From the NCBI GenBank assembly GCA_026710425.1, contig JAPORB010000187.1:1-41220 (forward strand): a stretch of DNA of 41,220 nt, read 5' to 3'. Both the position numbers and the translations under genes were made by a program. The notes beneath the pieces are model-generated. The model searched no databases. It saw only the letters and a list, made by a program, of their open reading frames with translations, and was not told where the DNA came from. Within the stretch, counting starts at the first letter, position 1. The number at the start of each line of letters is the position of its first letter. Shown piece by piece: positions 9,735-18,974 of the stretch. The DNA comes from Gammaproteobacteria bacterium. Its GTDB lineage: Bacteria; Pseudomonadota; Gammaproteobacteria; Pseudomonadales; Pseudohongiellaceae.

Positions 9735-10466
9735 CTATTGCAATCCACTTTGATTGAGCACCTCATCTGGACAGCTTTCCAGTATTTTTCGCACCTTATT
9801 TCTATCTCTTGACTCCAGTTGCAGATCATATTTTTCTGCCAGTACATTCCACAGCTGGGCATATTCACATTGAAACTCTTCGCGCGGTAGATAGCGATTG
9901 GGACCACGATCTCCTTTGCGTCGTATCTCCTGTTTTTCAACCAGCATGATATTGAGGGGGTCATTGGCAAAGGCCAGCTTCTTGTCCGGCATCCACCGAT
10001 CGCCGCCATGGGTATGGGCGTACATCAATGGGATAACATGATCAATGTCTATCTGCACTGCCACCGTAAAGGTTTTGCCGGTATATTCGTCCAGCCATTC
10101 TCCTGTGCGCACAACACAATTGCGCGGATTGGTGTACTTAATCTCGGTTCGGCTGGTCAAAATCAGCATTTCCTGGCGCGTGGATTGGCAATCCTGATCA
10201 AAATCTTCCTCGAATGACCAATCATCCCGATTGAAAAATCGCTCCCTATTTTGGTAGTTGGTAAACGCACCATCCCTTCTTGATCGTCCTAAGTCGAAAG
10301 TGTCTGGCATTGCACATCCACTCATATGGCAATGGTAGGAAGGTCCCATGTAATGCCCGCCGTTAATGTCGAGTGAGCCGGGATGTCCTAGCAACATGCC
10401 AGACATCAATCCGGCAATGCCTGTTAGGAAGGCTTGTTTGTAGGAGATGTATTGGATAATGTTCAT
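9735..10466 (-). CDS. exported HNH-type endonuclease with YHCH motif
   Basis: The ATG at 10466 is preferred over an upstream in-frame ATG (10505) because GGAGGAG (10473-10479) lies about six bases before it; the product has 243 residues. Residues 1-28 form a signal-like hydrophobic segment. Then comes DINGGHYMGPSYHCHMSGC, the short His/Cys motif often placed before secreted nuclease domains. The nuclease part has DIDHVIPLMYAHTHGGDRW followed by FANDPLNIMLVEK and RRKGDRGPNRYLP, matching the DUF1524/HNH (GmrSD C-terminal-like) group, with DH as the core catalytic residues. Family members cut DNA with a divalent metal. An exported form could serve extracellular DNA use or competition, which is inference. 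Confidence 0.8.
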   Translation of the reverse strand: MNIIQYISYKQAFLTGIAGLMSGMLLGHPGSLDINGGHYMGPSYHCHMSGCAMPDTFDLGRSRRDGAFTNYQNRERFFNRDDWSFEEDFDQDCQSTRQEMLILTSRTEIKYTNPRNCVVRTGEWLDEYTGKTFTVAVQIDIDHVIPLMYAHTHGGDRWMPDKKLAFANDPLNIMLVEKQEIRRKGDRGPNRYLPREEFQCEYAQLWNVLAEKYDLQLESRDRNKVRKILESCPDEVLNQSGLQ

Positions 10467-10520
10467 AATTAACTCCTCCAGCTCTTGGGACAAACCAGTC
10501 ATCACCTCTGTCAGGCAATA

Positions 10521-11381
10521 TCAGGTAACCAATAATGAAAGGTCGATGGCTTGGCAGTGTTTGGTTAGTGCACCGACTGATATGTAGTCTACGCCAGTCT
10601 CCGCTATTGATACCAGTGTTTCGGTATCGACTCCGCCTGAGGCTTCAAGCTTGGCGCGCCCCGCATTCAGGCATACAGCCCGGGACAGAGCCTGCACATC
10701 AAAATTATCCAGCATAATTATATCAGCACCTACACTAAGTGCCAGTTCGAGCCCCTCAAGGTCCTGCACCTCGATCTCAACCGGTATTTTTGGGGACAGT
10801 CTACGGGCTGCATTAACAGCAGCTATGACGCCACCGCAGGCTGCAATGTGATTTTCCTTGATCAGAAAAGCATCAAACAAGCTCAGGCGATGATTGCTGC
10901 CGCCACCTGCCCGGACTGCATATTTCTGTGCCGAGCGTAAGCCGGGCAGAGTCTTTCTCGTGTCCAGCAGGGTAACTTTGGTATGGGCAATCAGATGCAC
11001 CAATTGGCGGGTTCGGGTTGCTGTGGCACTAAGCGTTTGCAGAAAATTCAGGGCTGTACGCTCACCTGTCATGATCGCTCGAGCCGGACCCTCAATTGTT
11101 ACCAAGGTGTCATGACGAGCGAACTCATCACCTTCGCTCAATAACCAATTCAGACTAATTCGTTGGTCAATTTGGCTGAATACGGCATTGGCCCAGGGAA
11201 TCCCGCACAGCACAGCACCTTCCCTGCCAATAATTGATGCTCTGACATGCAAGTCCTCTGGTATCAGTTCTGCGGTGATATCGCCCTCGCCAATGTCTTC
11301 GGCAAGGGCTAGCCGAACTACGGAGTCAAGATCTGATGGAGGAGACGTTTTGAGAGGGGATGCGAGCATGATGGAACTCAA
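10521..11381 (-). CDS. nadC: nicotinate-nucleotide pyrophosphorylase (carboxylating)
   Basis: This 286-residue enzyme converts quinolinate and phosphoribosyl pyrophosphate to nicotinate mononucleotide, CO2 and pyrophosphate in cytosolic de novo NAD synthesis. Characteristic segments are present in order: LAEDIGEGDITAEL near residue 30, GERTALNFLQTLSATAT, LLDTRKTLPGLR, KYAVRAGGGSNHR, FLIKENHI, IEVQDLEG, DIIMLDNF and EASGGV. The Arg, Lys and His residues that bind quinolinate are retained. Its first bases overlap the stop of the upstream protease gene (ATGA), so the two are co-transcribed. The position next to ampD matches the usual gammaproteobacterial order. Confidence 0.97.
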   Translation of the reverse strand: MSSIMLASPLKTSPPSDLDSVVRLALAEDIGEGDITAELIPEDLHVRASIIGREGAVLCGIPWANAVFSQIDQRISLNWLLSEGDEFARHDTLVTIEGPARAIMTGERTALNFLQTLSATATRTRQLVHLIAHTKVTLLDTRKTLPGLRSAQKYAVRAGGGSNHRLSLFDAFLIKENHIAACGGVIAAVNAARRLSPKIPVEIEVQDLEGLELALSVGADIIMLDNFDVQALSRAVCLNAGRAKLEASGGVDTETLVSIAETGVDYISVGALTKHCQAIDLSLLVT

Positions 11382-11989
11382 TACTGGCGCAATGTCAGGG
11401 TGTTGCCACGCTGGTAGAACTCCACCTGTTTTAGGGCACTCATGCCCAGCAGTATTACACTGTCCCCCATAGCCATATTCGGTGAAATAGAGGCATCTAC
11501 CTTATTTAGCACGATATTGCCTAGAATCAGTTCTTCAATCTCGGTGGCATAGGCTGTTACAACTCCGTTGGCAGTCCTGAAAGGAAGTGCAATGCCAACT
11601 TTTAATCCGGCTGCCTTGGCAACATCTGAGGGAATTGCCACATCGGTGGCACCGGTATCCAGAAGAAAAGTCACCGGTATGCCATTGATTTTTCCATCAG
11701 CAAAGTAGTGCCCCTGGCTACCCTGCTTCAGGACAACCTCGCGTCCACCCTCGGCTAATTCTCTTGTTTCGGGTATACGATTTGGATTTGCCTGCCGGTC
11801 CAGTTGATTGTCGAAATACAGAGTAAGTGCCCAAAGTCCAAGAGCAAAGCAGGTAATTAGCATTCCCAGCCCAAGTTGCTTGCCGGGGTCAGATCTGCTG
11901 ATACCATCCCGGGGGCGACTCCGCTGCCTGTGCCGTTGGTCAAGCCGTTTGGGAGAATTTCGTTCAGATTCCATCACTCGAATATCCAT
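11378..11989 (-). CDS. membrane-anchored retropepsin-like aspartic protease
   Basis: A 203-residue protein. An N-terminal basic cytoplasmic stretch (about 35 residues) leads into one membrane segment (GLGMLITCFALGLWALTLYF). A periplasmic aspartic protease domain of the TIGR02281 / clan AA type follows. The active-site motif is FLLDTGATDVAIP, and the paired flap and hydrophobic segments TEIEELILGNI and LLGMSALKQVEF follow as expected. Such single-domain proteases probably work as dimers; their targets are unknown. It overlaps nadC by four bases (ATGA) and shares its transcription. It is divergent from ampD. Confidence 0.85.
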   Translation of the reverse strand: MDIRVMESERNSPKRLDQRHRQRSRPRDGISRSDPGKQLGLGMLITCFALGLWALTLYFDNQLDRQANPNRIPETRELAEGGREVVLKQGSQGHYFADGKINGIPVTFLLDTGATDVAIPSDVAKAAGLKVGIALPFRTANGVVTAYATEIEELILGNIVLNKVDASISPNMAMGDSVILLGMSALKQVEFYQRGNTLTLRQY

Positions 11990-11999
11990 TGCCCTTATG

Positions 12000-12434
12000 C
12001 CCAGAATCCACTGGCCTGTGGCTGATAGCTCTTACCTGTAAGGGTGCAGTCTGCGGGGAATATGCTGTGGTTAAGCTGATGACCATGACTTTAGAAAGCT
12101 CATCTGCGGTGGATTGCTGGCCAGCGGGTTGACGGAACATACTTAACAGAGCGACAAAGTGAGTTAGGCCTCAAGGCTGACGCAGACTTTGTTGATTTAT
12201 TAACCATCGTTGGCTAGCTAAGTACAGACTCGCATTATTTTGTCATGAATAAAGTTTGCATATGAAGACGTATGACAACTGGTTTTTTCGGGTTGTCTTT
12301 GCGATCGGTTGCGGCAGGAGTGAGTCAATCTCTCTTGATATGCTATCATGCCTAAACTCCAGACAAACTGCGAGAATTATTGTCGACTCGGTTACGGCCT
12401 GTCCGCAGGTCTCCCCCGAAATTATTGTGTGCCC
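12000..12434. other. divergent promoter region, no gene
   Basis: About 435 bases separate the divergently read protease/nadC and ampD/ampE pairs and should hold both promoters. An in-frame extension of ampD to 12348 exists but lies outside the family's usual length. I see no operator I can name. Confidence 0.4.
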
Positions 12435-12980
12435 ATGGTAATGCAAATCGAACAGCACCGTCTGATTGAGGCATTACAGGTCAATTCGCCCAACCAGAGT
12501 GAACGACCGTCGACTGCCATCATCAATCTGCTAGTTATTCACAATATCAGTCTCCCGCCTGGCGAGTTCGGTACTGGCTATGTGAGACAGCTATTTTGTA
12601 ATGAGCTGGACTGTTCGATCCATCCCGATTTTGCTGGCTTGACTGGTCTGAAAGTTTCTTCCCATCTTCTGATCGAAAGGAACGGAGGCCTGATCCAGTT
12701 CGTTGCTTTTGACCAAAAGGCCTGGCATGCCGGAATCTCTGAATTTTGTGGCATCAAGGATTGTAATGATTTTTCCATTGGGATTGAGCTGGAAGGCACG
12801 GACTCCGAAACATTCACTGACGAGCAATACAAGAGTCTCAAAGACTCAACCCGAGTCCTAATTAAGCATTATCCTGGATTGCATGCTGGGCGTATTGTAG
12901 GGCACAGCGATATTGCACCAGGACGTAAAACTGACCCAGGACCTTGCTTCGATTGGCAGCGCTATCTTGATGCCCTTTAA
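12435..12980 (+). CDS. ampD: 1,6-anhydro-N-acetylmuramyl-L-alanine amidase
   Basis: Cytosolic zinc amidase of peptidoglycan recycling that removes the peptide from anhydromuropeptides. The protein starts at the ATG at 12435 or 12441. It shows LLVIHNISLPPGEFGTGYV near the N-terminus (first zinc His), HLLIERNGGLIQFV, WHAGIS, CNDFSIGIELEGTD, and VGHSDIAPGRKTDPGPCFDW with the second His and the Asp ligand. No signal peptide is present, as expected for AmpD rather than AmiD. In organisms with AmpR-controlled beta-lactamase, loss of this enzyme derepresses resistance. It is followed by ampE after 128 bases. Confidence 0.95.
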   Translation: MVMQIEQHRLIEALQVNSPNQSERPSTAIINLLVIHNISLPPGEFGTGYVRQLFCNELDCSIHPDFAGLTGLKVSSHLLIERNGGLIQFVAFDQKAWHAGISEFCGIKDCNDFSIGIELEGTDSETFTDEQYKSLKDSTRVLIKHYPGLHAGRIVGHSDIAPGRKTDPGPCFDWQRYLDAL

Positions 12981-13108
12981 GGTGCTATTTTCACAATCGG
13001 TAGTCGTGTTGATCAGCTTCTCCATAATGTTTTCAGCGCAACTCCCTAATGGGAGTGCAGACGGCAGTGGCTGAGGTAGCACTTGCAGAAAGATGCATTG
13101 AGATCGCT

Positions 13109-14038
13109 ATGAAATTTCTAGTAATCCTGATTTGTCTTGCCATGAACATTCTTTGGCTAAAAGATTTCAATCGTTTCGATGATAGCTGGTTTTTTCGCCT
13201 TTATCGGACTGTGAATCAGGCATTCAGCTCGGCTGAAGAAGGTAGCTGGTTGCGCGATTTTGCTCCAATTTTGATTATTTACAGTATGCCGTTACTGTTA
13301 CTGGCTCTACTTCTGACCATCTTGAAAGGGGCAGTTTTTAGTTTGCCACTCATGCTATTACATGTTCTGGTGCTGTTGTTTGCCCTTGACAGAACGCAAC
13401 CAGGATCCATGGCGCAGGAATTTCTGAAACGGTGGCGAGAGGGAGATAACGAAGCCTGCCTGAATTATCTCAGCATTGAGTTTCGACTATCGCCTGAGCA
13501 AAAGCTCAAAGATGAGGCAGCAATTTGTGCATTTTTCAGGGAACGGTTGATCTATCAGTGTTTTGAGAAAATGTTTGTGATGTTGTTTTGGTACTTGGTG
13601 GCCGGTCCACTGGGTGTACTGATCTGCTATATCAGTTATCAGCTAAGGGATTCGGTGAATGAGCATCAGACCATATCTGAGAATAAGATTGTTATCAATT
13701 CCTTGCGAGTGCTCAAATGGGTCCCGCTGAGGCTGCTGAGCATTACTTTTGCGCTTGCGGGTAATTTTGTGAACTGTTTCGATTTGCTCAAACAGTCTTT
13801 CTGGTCTATGGACGAAGCGGGAGCGTCTAGTCATCTGGTGAGCTACGCGAACAGTGCACTGGCCTATGATCAGGGATTGGTTAGCGAAGGCAAGGTTGGC
13901 ACTCAGACTTGGCGCATTGCACAGGAAACTCAAATTGAGAAGGTTCGGGCCTTGCTGGAGCGCAGTCAGATTATCTGGCTGACGGTGCTGGCCCTAATTA
14001 CCCTGATTAGCCCGCTTTGGCTGGTATGGAACGGATGA
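13109..14038 (+). CDS. ampE: AmpE-like inner-membrane protein
   Basis: A 309-residue polytopic membrane protein when started at the ATG at 13109, which begins directly in the first membrane segment (MKFLVILICLAMNILW). An in-frame ATG at 13049 would add 20 polar residues. Membrane segments appear near FAPILIIYSMPLLLLALL, LPLMLLHVLVLLFAL, LFWYLVAGPLGVLICYI and the C-terminal IWLTVLALITLI. Conserved family features include the FYxxFxxLFWYLVAGPLG-like region and LKWVPLRLLSITFALAGNF. AmpE is proposed as a sensor or modulator linked to AmpD; its biochemical role is not settled. The ampD-ampE order supports the call. Confidence 0.92.
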   Translation: MKFLVILICLAMNILWLKDFNRFDDSWFFRLYRTVNQAFSSAEEGSWLRDFAPILIIYSMPLLLLALLLTILKGAVFSLPLMLLHVLVLLFALDRTQPGSMAQEFLKRWREGDNEACLNYLSIEFRLSPEQKLKDEAAICAFFRERLIYQCFEKMFVMLFWYLVAGPLGVLICYISYQLRDSVNEHQTISENKIVINSLRVLKWVPLRLLSITFALAGNFVNCFDLLKQSFWSMDEAGASSHLVSYANSALAYDQGLVSEGKVGTQTWRIAQETQIEKVRALLERSQIIWLTVLALITLISPLWLVWNG

Positions 14039-14338
14039 TGGCATCGCTGAGCAGTAGCCAGACTCAGGACATGTGAAGGGAAGATAACAATCAATGTTGA
14101 GGAGTCTCAACTCAAAACAGAAGCAAGCAATAGCAAAAGCTGATAAAGGTTCTATATATTATTGAAATAATTAGAGTTTATATATTCTCTATTCAACCTG
14201 ATTGGTACTGGTGAATGACAATTAACTGCTAATTTGTCGAGGAATCGTGAAAAAAAGCTATATCTGGTAAAATAGCCTGGTTAATTGTTTTGACTTACGG
14301 AAGCCGGAAAGGGGGCCATCTGAGGACCCCGACAGCAG
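14039..14338 (+). promoter_or_regulatory. upstream region of aceEF
   Basis: About 300 AT-rich bases between ampE and aceE. No pdhR gene sits here, unlike in E. coli. A single half-site resembling a PdhR element (ATTGGT, about 14200) occurs, but the partner half is absent, so I do not claim PdhR control. A Shine-Dalgarno-like TGAGGA lies at 14321-14326. Confidence 0.35.
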
Positions 14339-17041
14339 ATGGGCCAACCAATGAATGAACAAATTGATGTAAATCCCGAGGAGACCAAGGAGTGGCTTGA
14401 TGCCCTTCAATCGGTAATCGACGAGGAAGGGATTTCGCGGGCCCACTATCTCATCGACAAGTTGAATGACAGTGCTATCCGTACTGGGCGCTATATTCCA
14501 ATTACCTCTGTTGTTACTCCCTACTGCAATACCATCTCGCCACTAGACGAGGAACGAATGCCGGGTGATATGTTCATGGAGCGCCAGATTCGGGGCATTA
14601 TCCGCTGGAATGCGCTGGCCATGGTAATGCGTGCAAATAAGCGAAACCCCAGTATTGGTGGCCATATCTCGACCTTTGCTTCCTCAGCAACACTTTATGA
14701 TGTTGGGTTCAACTACTTCTTCAAAGGACCTACTGAGAGGAATGAGGGAGACCTGATTTATTATCAGGGGCATTCGGCACCAGGGATTTATGCTCGTTCT
14801 TTTGTGGAGGGGTATATGGATGAAGCCCGGCTGGATAACTTCCGACAGGAAGTGAATGGCAATGGTCTTTCGTCCTATCCGCACCCTTGGCTAATGCCGG
14901 ATTATTGGCAGTTCCCTACCGTTTCGATGGGACTGGGAGCAATTCAGGCAATCTATCAGGCGCATCTGATGAAGTACCTGCACAACCGCGGCCTGATGGA
15001 CAATTCAGACCGCAAAGTTTGGGCGTTTCTCGGCGACGGAGAGATGGATGAGCCAGAATCACTTGGTGCCATAGGCAAGGCTGGCCGCGAACATTTGGAC
15101 AACCTTATCTTTGTAATCAATTGCAATTTGCAACGTTTGGACGGGCCGGTGCGGGGCAATAGCAAGATCGTTCAGGAACTGGAAGGTATCTTTCGGGGTG
15201 CCGGTTGGAATGTAATCAAGGTTATCTGGGGCCGACACTGGGATCCTCTGTTCCAGGCCGACATCAATGGCCTCCTGCAGGATCGCATGGATGAAGTGGT
15301 GGATGGTGAGTTCCAGAACTATGCGAGTCGCGGCGGCTCCTACACTCGCGAGCATTTTTTTGGCAAAAGTCCAGAGTTGCTCAAGATGGTGGATCACCTT
15401 TCAGATGCCGATATTATGGCATTAAATCGTGGCGGACATGATCCATACAAGGTGTATGCAGCTTATGCCGAAGCAGTGAAGAGCCAGGGCAAACCGACCG
15501 TAATTCTGGCCAAGACCGTAAAGGGATATGCCTTTGGCGGTGCTGCCGAGGCTCAGAATGCCACTCATTCAGTAAAGAAGCTCGACATTGAGTCCCTGAA
15601 AAAATTTCGTGATCGCTTCGGCATTCCGATAGAAGACGAGAAGCTACAGGAAGTGCCGTACTACCGTCCGGCCGAGGACAGCCTGGAACTTCGTTACATG
15701 CGCAAGATGCGCGAGCCACTCGGTGGCCCGCTGCCGCAAAGGAGATCGGAATCAGATGCAGTCGAAGTACCATCATTGACCTTGTTTGATGCACAGTTGC
15801 AAGGCAGCGGTGAGCGGGAGCAGTCGACTACCATGGCTTTTGTGCGCATGCTGGGTGCGCTTTGCAAAGACAAACAGATTGGTGAGCGGGTAGTGCCTAT
15901 CGTCCCTGATGAAGCGCGTACTTTTGGTATGGAAGGCTTGTTCAGACAGATGGGTATCTATTCCGCTGTTGGACAGCTATATGATCCTGCTGATTCGAAT
16001 CAGGTGATGTATTACCGCGAGGACACCAAAGGCCAGATGCTTGAGGAGGGGATTACCGAATCGGGTGCCTTCTCAGCCTGGCTGGCGGCAGCAACCTCTT
16101 ACAGTGTCAATAACTATCCGTTAATTCCATTTTATATTTACTACTCAATGTTTGGATTTCAGCGGGTAGGCGACCTGAGTTGGGCAGCAGGCGACTCGCA
16201 AGCCAGAGGCTTTCTGATAGGGGCCACCGCCGGGCGTACAACACTTAATGGTGAAGGTCTGCAACATCAGGATGGCCACAGTCATGTTCTGGCCTCAACC
16301 ATTCCCAATTGCGTTTGTTACGATCCCGCCTATGCCTATGAGCTAGCGGTCATCATACAAGATGGCTTGCGCCGTATGCTGGAAGAAAGGGAGTCTGTGT
16401 TTTATTACATCACCACGATGAATGAGAATTACCAGCAACCAGCCCTGCCCGCAGGCACCGAGGAAGGAATCGTTAGAGGAATGTACCTGCTGGAAGATGG
16501 TGCAGCCAAGAAATACAAGGTAGCTAAGCCCCTGACCAGCAATCTGCGTCTGCGTTTGCTTGGCAGTGGCACCATCCTCAGAGAAGTCAGAAAAGCGGCC
16601 ACTGTACTGCGAGAGGAATATTCAGTGCCGGTAGATGTATGGAGCGTAACCAGCTACAACGAACTGAGACGTGATGCACTGGAAGTAACTCGTACTAATA
16701 TGCTGAATCCGACTCGCAAGCCTGCTGTACCTTATGTCACAAAAAAGCTTGCTGCACAGCAGGGTCCGATTATCTCCACGACAGACTACATGAAGATACA
16801 TTCAGATCAAATCAGGGAATTTGTGCCTGATTCCTATCGGGTTCTGGGCACTGACGGCTTTGGCCGTAGCGACAGCAGGGAACAACTGCGGCATTTTTTT
16901 GAGGTAGATGCCTCGTTTGTAGTACTGGCTGCCTTGCGCGAACTCAGATCTCTGGATTTGGTCACAGACCGAAAGATTAAGGATTTCATGAAAAAGTCCG
17001 GCATTGATCAAGCCAAGCCTAGTCCCCTGGCGCAGTTGTAA
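14339..17041 (+). CDS. aceE: pyruvate dehydrogenase E1 component (homodimeric)
   Basis: A 900-residue cytosolic enzyme that decarboxylates pyruvate with thiamine diphosphate and passes the acetyl group to lipoyl-E2. The thiamine-binding motif starts with GDGEMDEPES at residue 232 and ends with NCN about 30 residues later. Other hallmarks are NGLSSYPHPWLMPDYWQFP, GAGWNVIKVIWG, REHFFGK, ALNRGGHDPYKVY, DEARTFGMEGLFRQ, FYIYYSMFGFQR, GRTTLNGEGLQHQDGHSH and VLGTDGFGRSDSRE. Length matches E. coli AceE closely. The ATG at 14339 is 12 bases after TGAGGA; the ATG at 14351 is an alternative. aceF follows after 28 bases, forming an operon. No lpd gene follows, so E3 must be encoded elsewhere. Confidence 0.97.
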   Translation: MGQPMNEQIDVNPEETKEWLDALQSVIDEEGISRAHYLIDKLNDSAIRTGRYIPITSVVTPYCNTISPLDEERMPGDMFMERQIRGIIRWNALAMVMRANKRNPSIGGHISTFASSATLYDVGFNYFFKGPTERNEGDLIYYQGHSAPGIYARSFVEGYMDEARLDNFRQEVNGNGLSSYPHPWLMPDYWQFPTVSMGLGAIQAIYQAHLMKYLHNRGLMDNSDRKVWAFLGDGEMDEPESLGAIGKAGREHLDNLIFVINCNLQRLDGPVRGNSKIVQELEGIFRGAGWNVIKVIWGRHWDPLFQADINGLLQDRMDEVVDGEFQNYASRGGSYTREHFFGKSPELLKMVDHLSDADIMALNRGGHDPYKVYAAYAEAVKSQGKPTVILAKTVKGYAFGGAAEAQNATHSVKKLDIESLKKFRDRFGIPIEDEKLQEVPYYRPAEDSLELRYMRKMREPLGGPLPQRRSESDAVEVPSLTLFDAQLQGSGEREQSTTMAFVRMLGALCKDKQIGERVVPIVPDEARTFGMEGLFRQMGIYSAVGQLYDPADSNQVMYYREDTKGQMLEEGITESGAFSAWLAAATSYSVNNYPLIPFYIYYSMFGFQRVGDLSWAAGDSQARGFLIGATAGRTTLNGEGLQHQDGHSHVLASTIPNCVCYDPAYAYELAVIIQDGLRRMLEERESVFYYITTMNENYQQPALPAGTEEGIVRGMYLLEDGAAKKYKVAKPLTSNLRLRLLGSGTILREVRKAATVLREEYSVPVDVWSVTSYNELRRDALEVTRTNMLNPTRKPAVPYVTKKLAAQQGPIISTTDYMKIHSDQIREFVPDSYRVLGTDGFGRSDSREQLRHFFEVDASFVVLAALRELRSLDLVTDRKIKDFMKKSGIDQAKPSPLAQL

Positions 17042-17069
17042 CTCGTTGATCTGCATAGGAGCATCAACA

Positions 17070-18803
17070 TTGATCATAGAACACATCACTGTTCCGGATC
17101 TGGGTGAAGCCAGTGAGGTAGAGGTCATAGAATTACTGGTGGCAGTCGGCGACAACGTAGCCGAAAACGATTCACTGCTGGTACTTGAAAGCGATAAGGC
17201 GGCCATGGAGATCCCGGCCCCGATGGCTGGTGTCGTCAGCAGTATTGAGATCAACCTTGGGGACAAGGTTAGCGCAGGTAGTCCCATGCTAAGTCTGGAA
17301 GTTAAGGCTAATGATGGAAGCATAGTATCTGATGATACAGGACCGGCTTCTGATTCGGTGGCTGGAAGCGGACACTATCAGCCTGATTCATCGCAGGAGA
17401 ATGAGCAACAGGCAAAGACGGAAAGGGGAGAGCAAGATAGAGGTAAGGTCCTGCCAGGCTCTGGCACCACTTTTCAATCTGCTGACTCAGAGACGGCACT
17501 CGAACAGATGGAATTAGTGGCAGTTCCTGATTTAGGTACCGAAGAAGAGGTGGATGTCATCGAGTTACATGTGGCTGTAGGTGACCAAATTACTGCCGAC
17601 GAGACATTGATAACCCTTGAATCCGACAAGGCAGCTATGGAAGTGCCTTCGCCTATGGCAGGAGTAGTAGATGAGCTGATGATTAGGGTTGGTGACAAGG
17701 TTAAAACCGGAGCGGGCATACTGCGGGTCAAAACCATGGTCACCGGGAAGAAAACTGTCGAAGAGTCTGCGCTTTTTGCACCGAAGATTGCAACTGTCCC
17801 TGAAAAGAAGCCCACTGCCAATGCGACATCTTCGGTTAGACAGTCCAGTACAATTGTAGAAACTTCATCAGGGCTACCATCCGCAGGCAAATCTCAAGGC
17901 AAGGTCTATGCCGGACCTGCTGTGCGCAAGCTGGCAAGAGAACTGGGAGTTAATCTGGGGCTGGTGGCTGGGACAGGGGCACGTGGTCGTATCATCAAGG
18001 AAGATGTGCATGAATTTATTAAATCCCGTATTAATGTCAGTTCTAATGAAGCAGTCGCCGGAGCCTCAGGCATAGTTGCTGTTCCGGATGTGGATTTCTC
18101 CCGGTTTGGTGAGATTAGTGAGCAGGAACGCAGCAAGCTGCAAAAAGCGACTGCAATCAATATGCAACGCAGCTGGGCAAGCGTCCCACACGTGGCCCAG
18201 TTTAACCAGGCGGATGTCACTGAACTTGAAGAATTTAGGGCTGAATTAAAGCCACAGGCTGAGCGTCGGGGTATCAAGCTCACCTTCATACCTTTTCTGC
18301 TCAAGGCTTGTGCCAAGGCACTTGAGGAGTACCCGCAGTTCAACGTTTCGTTGCACTCTTCTGGTGAATATGTGATTCAGAAAAATTACTGCCATTTGGG
18401 CATGGCGGTGGCAACCAAGGCAGGGCTGGTGGTACCAGTGATAAGGGATGTTGACAACAAATCCATTTGGGAACTGGCCAAAGAGGTGAGTGTACTGAGC
18501 GAGAAAGCACGGGAACGAAAACTGAGTCTGGAGGAAATGCAGGGTGCCTGCTTCACTGTTTCCAGCCTTGGTGCCATCGGCGGTACTGGCTTTATCCCGA
18601 TTATCAATCCGCCGGAAGTGGCTATTCTGGGTGTCGCAAAAGTCGATATCAGACCGGTTTATATCAATGGCGAATTCATTCCGCGCAAAATACTCCCTCT
18701 TACCCTAAGTTATGATCATAAAGTTTTGAATGGGGTTGATGGAGGGCTATTTGCTGACTATTTGGTCAAATTACTGTCTGATATTCGTCACTTAAGTCTG
18801 TAG
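17070..18803 (+). CDS. aceF: pyruvate dehydrogenase E2, dihydrolipoyl acetyltransferase
   Basis: I place the start at TTG 17070 because AGGAG (17057-17061) precedes it and the lipoyl domain begins at once (LIIEHITVPDLGE); the longer frame would overlap aceE. The product has 577 residues. It has two lipoyl domains with lipoylation sites ESDKAAME at Lys43 and Lys187, separated by Ser/Gln/Gly-rich linkers. The E3/E1-binding domain starts with YAGPAVRKLARELGV at about residue 280. The acetyltransferase core carries the active-site sequence SYDHKVLNGVDGG with His550. Asn replaces the more common Asp of DHxxxDG, as also seen in Azotobacter and Pseudomonas E2. It forms the core of the complex. Confidence 0.95.
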   Translation: MIIEHITVPDLGEASEVEVIELLVAVGDNVAENDSLLVLESDKAAMEIPAPMAGVVSSIEINLGDKVSAGSPMLSLEVKANDGSIVSDDTGPASDSVAGSGHYQPDSSQENEQQAKTERGEQDRGKVLPGSGTTFQSADSETALEQMELVAVPDLGTEEEVDVIELHVAVGDQITADETLITLESDKAAMEVPSPMAGVVDELMIRVGDKVKTGAGILRVKTMVTGKKTVEESALFAPKIATVPEKKPTANATSSVRQSSTIVETSSGLPSAGKSQGKVYAGPAVRKLARELGVNLGLVAGTGARGRIIKEDVHEFIKSRINVSSNEAVAGASGIVAVPDVDFSRFGEISEQERSKLQKATAINMQRSWASVPHVAQFNQADVTELEEFRAELKPQAERRGIKLTFIPFLLKACAKALEEYPQFNVSLHSSGEYVIQKNYCHLGMAVATKAGLVVPVIRDVDNKSIWELAKEVSVLSEKARERKLSLEEMQGACFTVSSLGAIGGTGFIPIINPPEVAILGVAKVDIRPVYINGEFIPRKILPLTLSYDHKVLNGVDGGLFADYLVKLLSDIRHLSL

Positions 18804-18974
18804 TACAGTTAATGCTCATACAAGCAAGAGTTGACTTGTACTGCAACTTAACCGATCAGCGTCCATAATTCAGGCAATCTATCCATGCATGTCCCTCAAA
18901 TACTCATTGCAGCTAATGGGTGGGCTAGAGTGTAATACAGTTGTTGCTTTTAAAATCAGTAAGAGGAATTCGTA

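Noticed and set aside
14195-14220. PdhR operator in front of aceE
   Set aside because: Only one half-site resembling ATTGGT is present; the inverted partner is missing.
18802-18845. intrinsic terminator after aceF
   Set aside because: Only 5-6 bp arms with a large loop and no T-tract.
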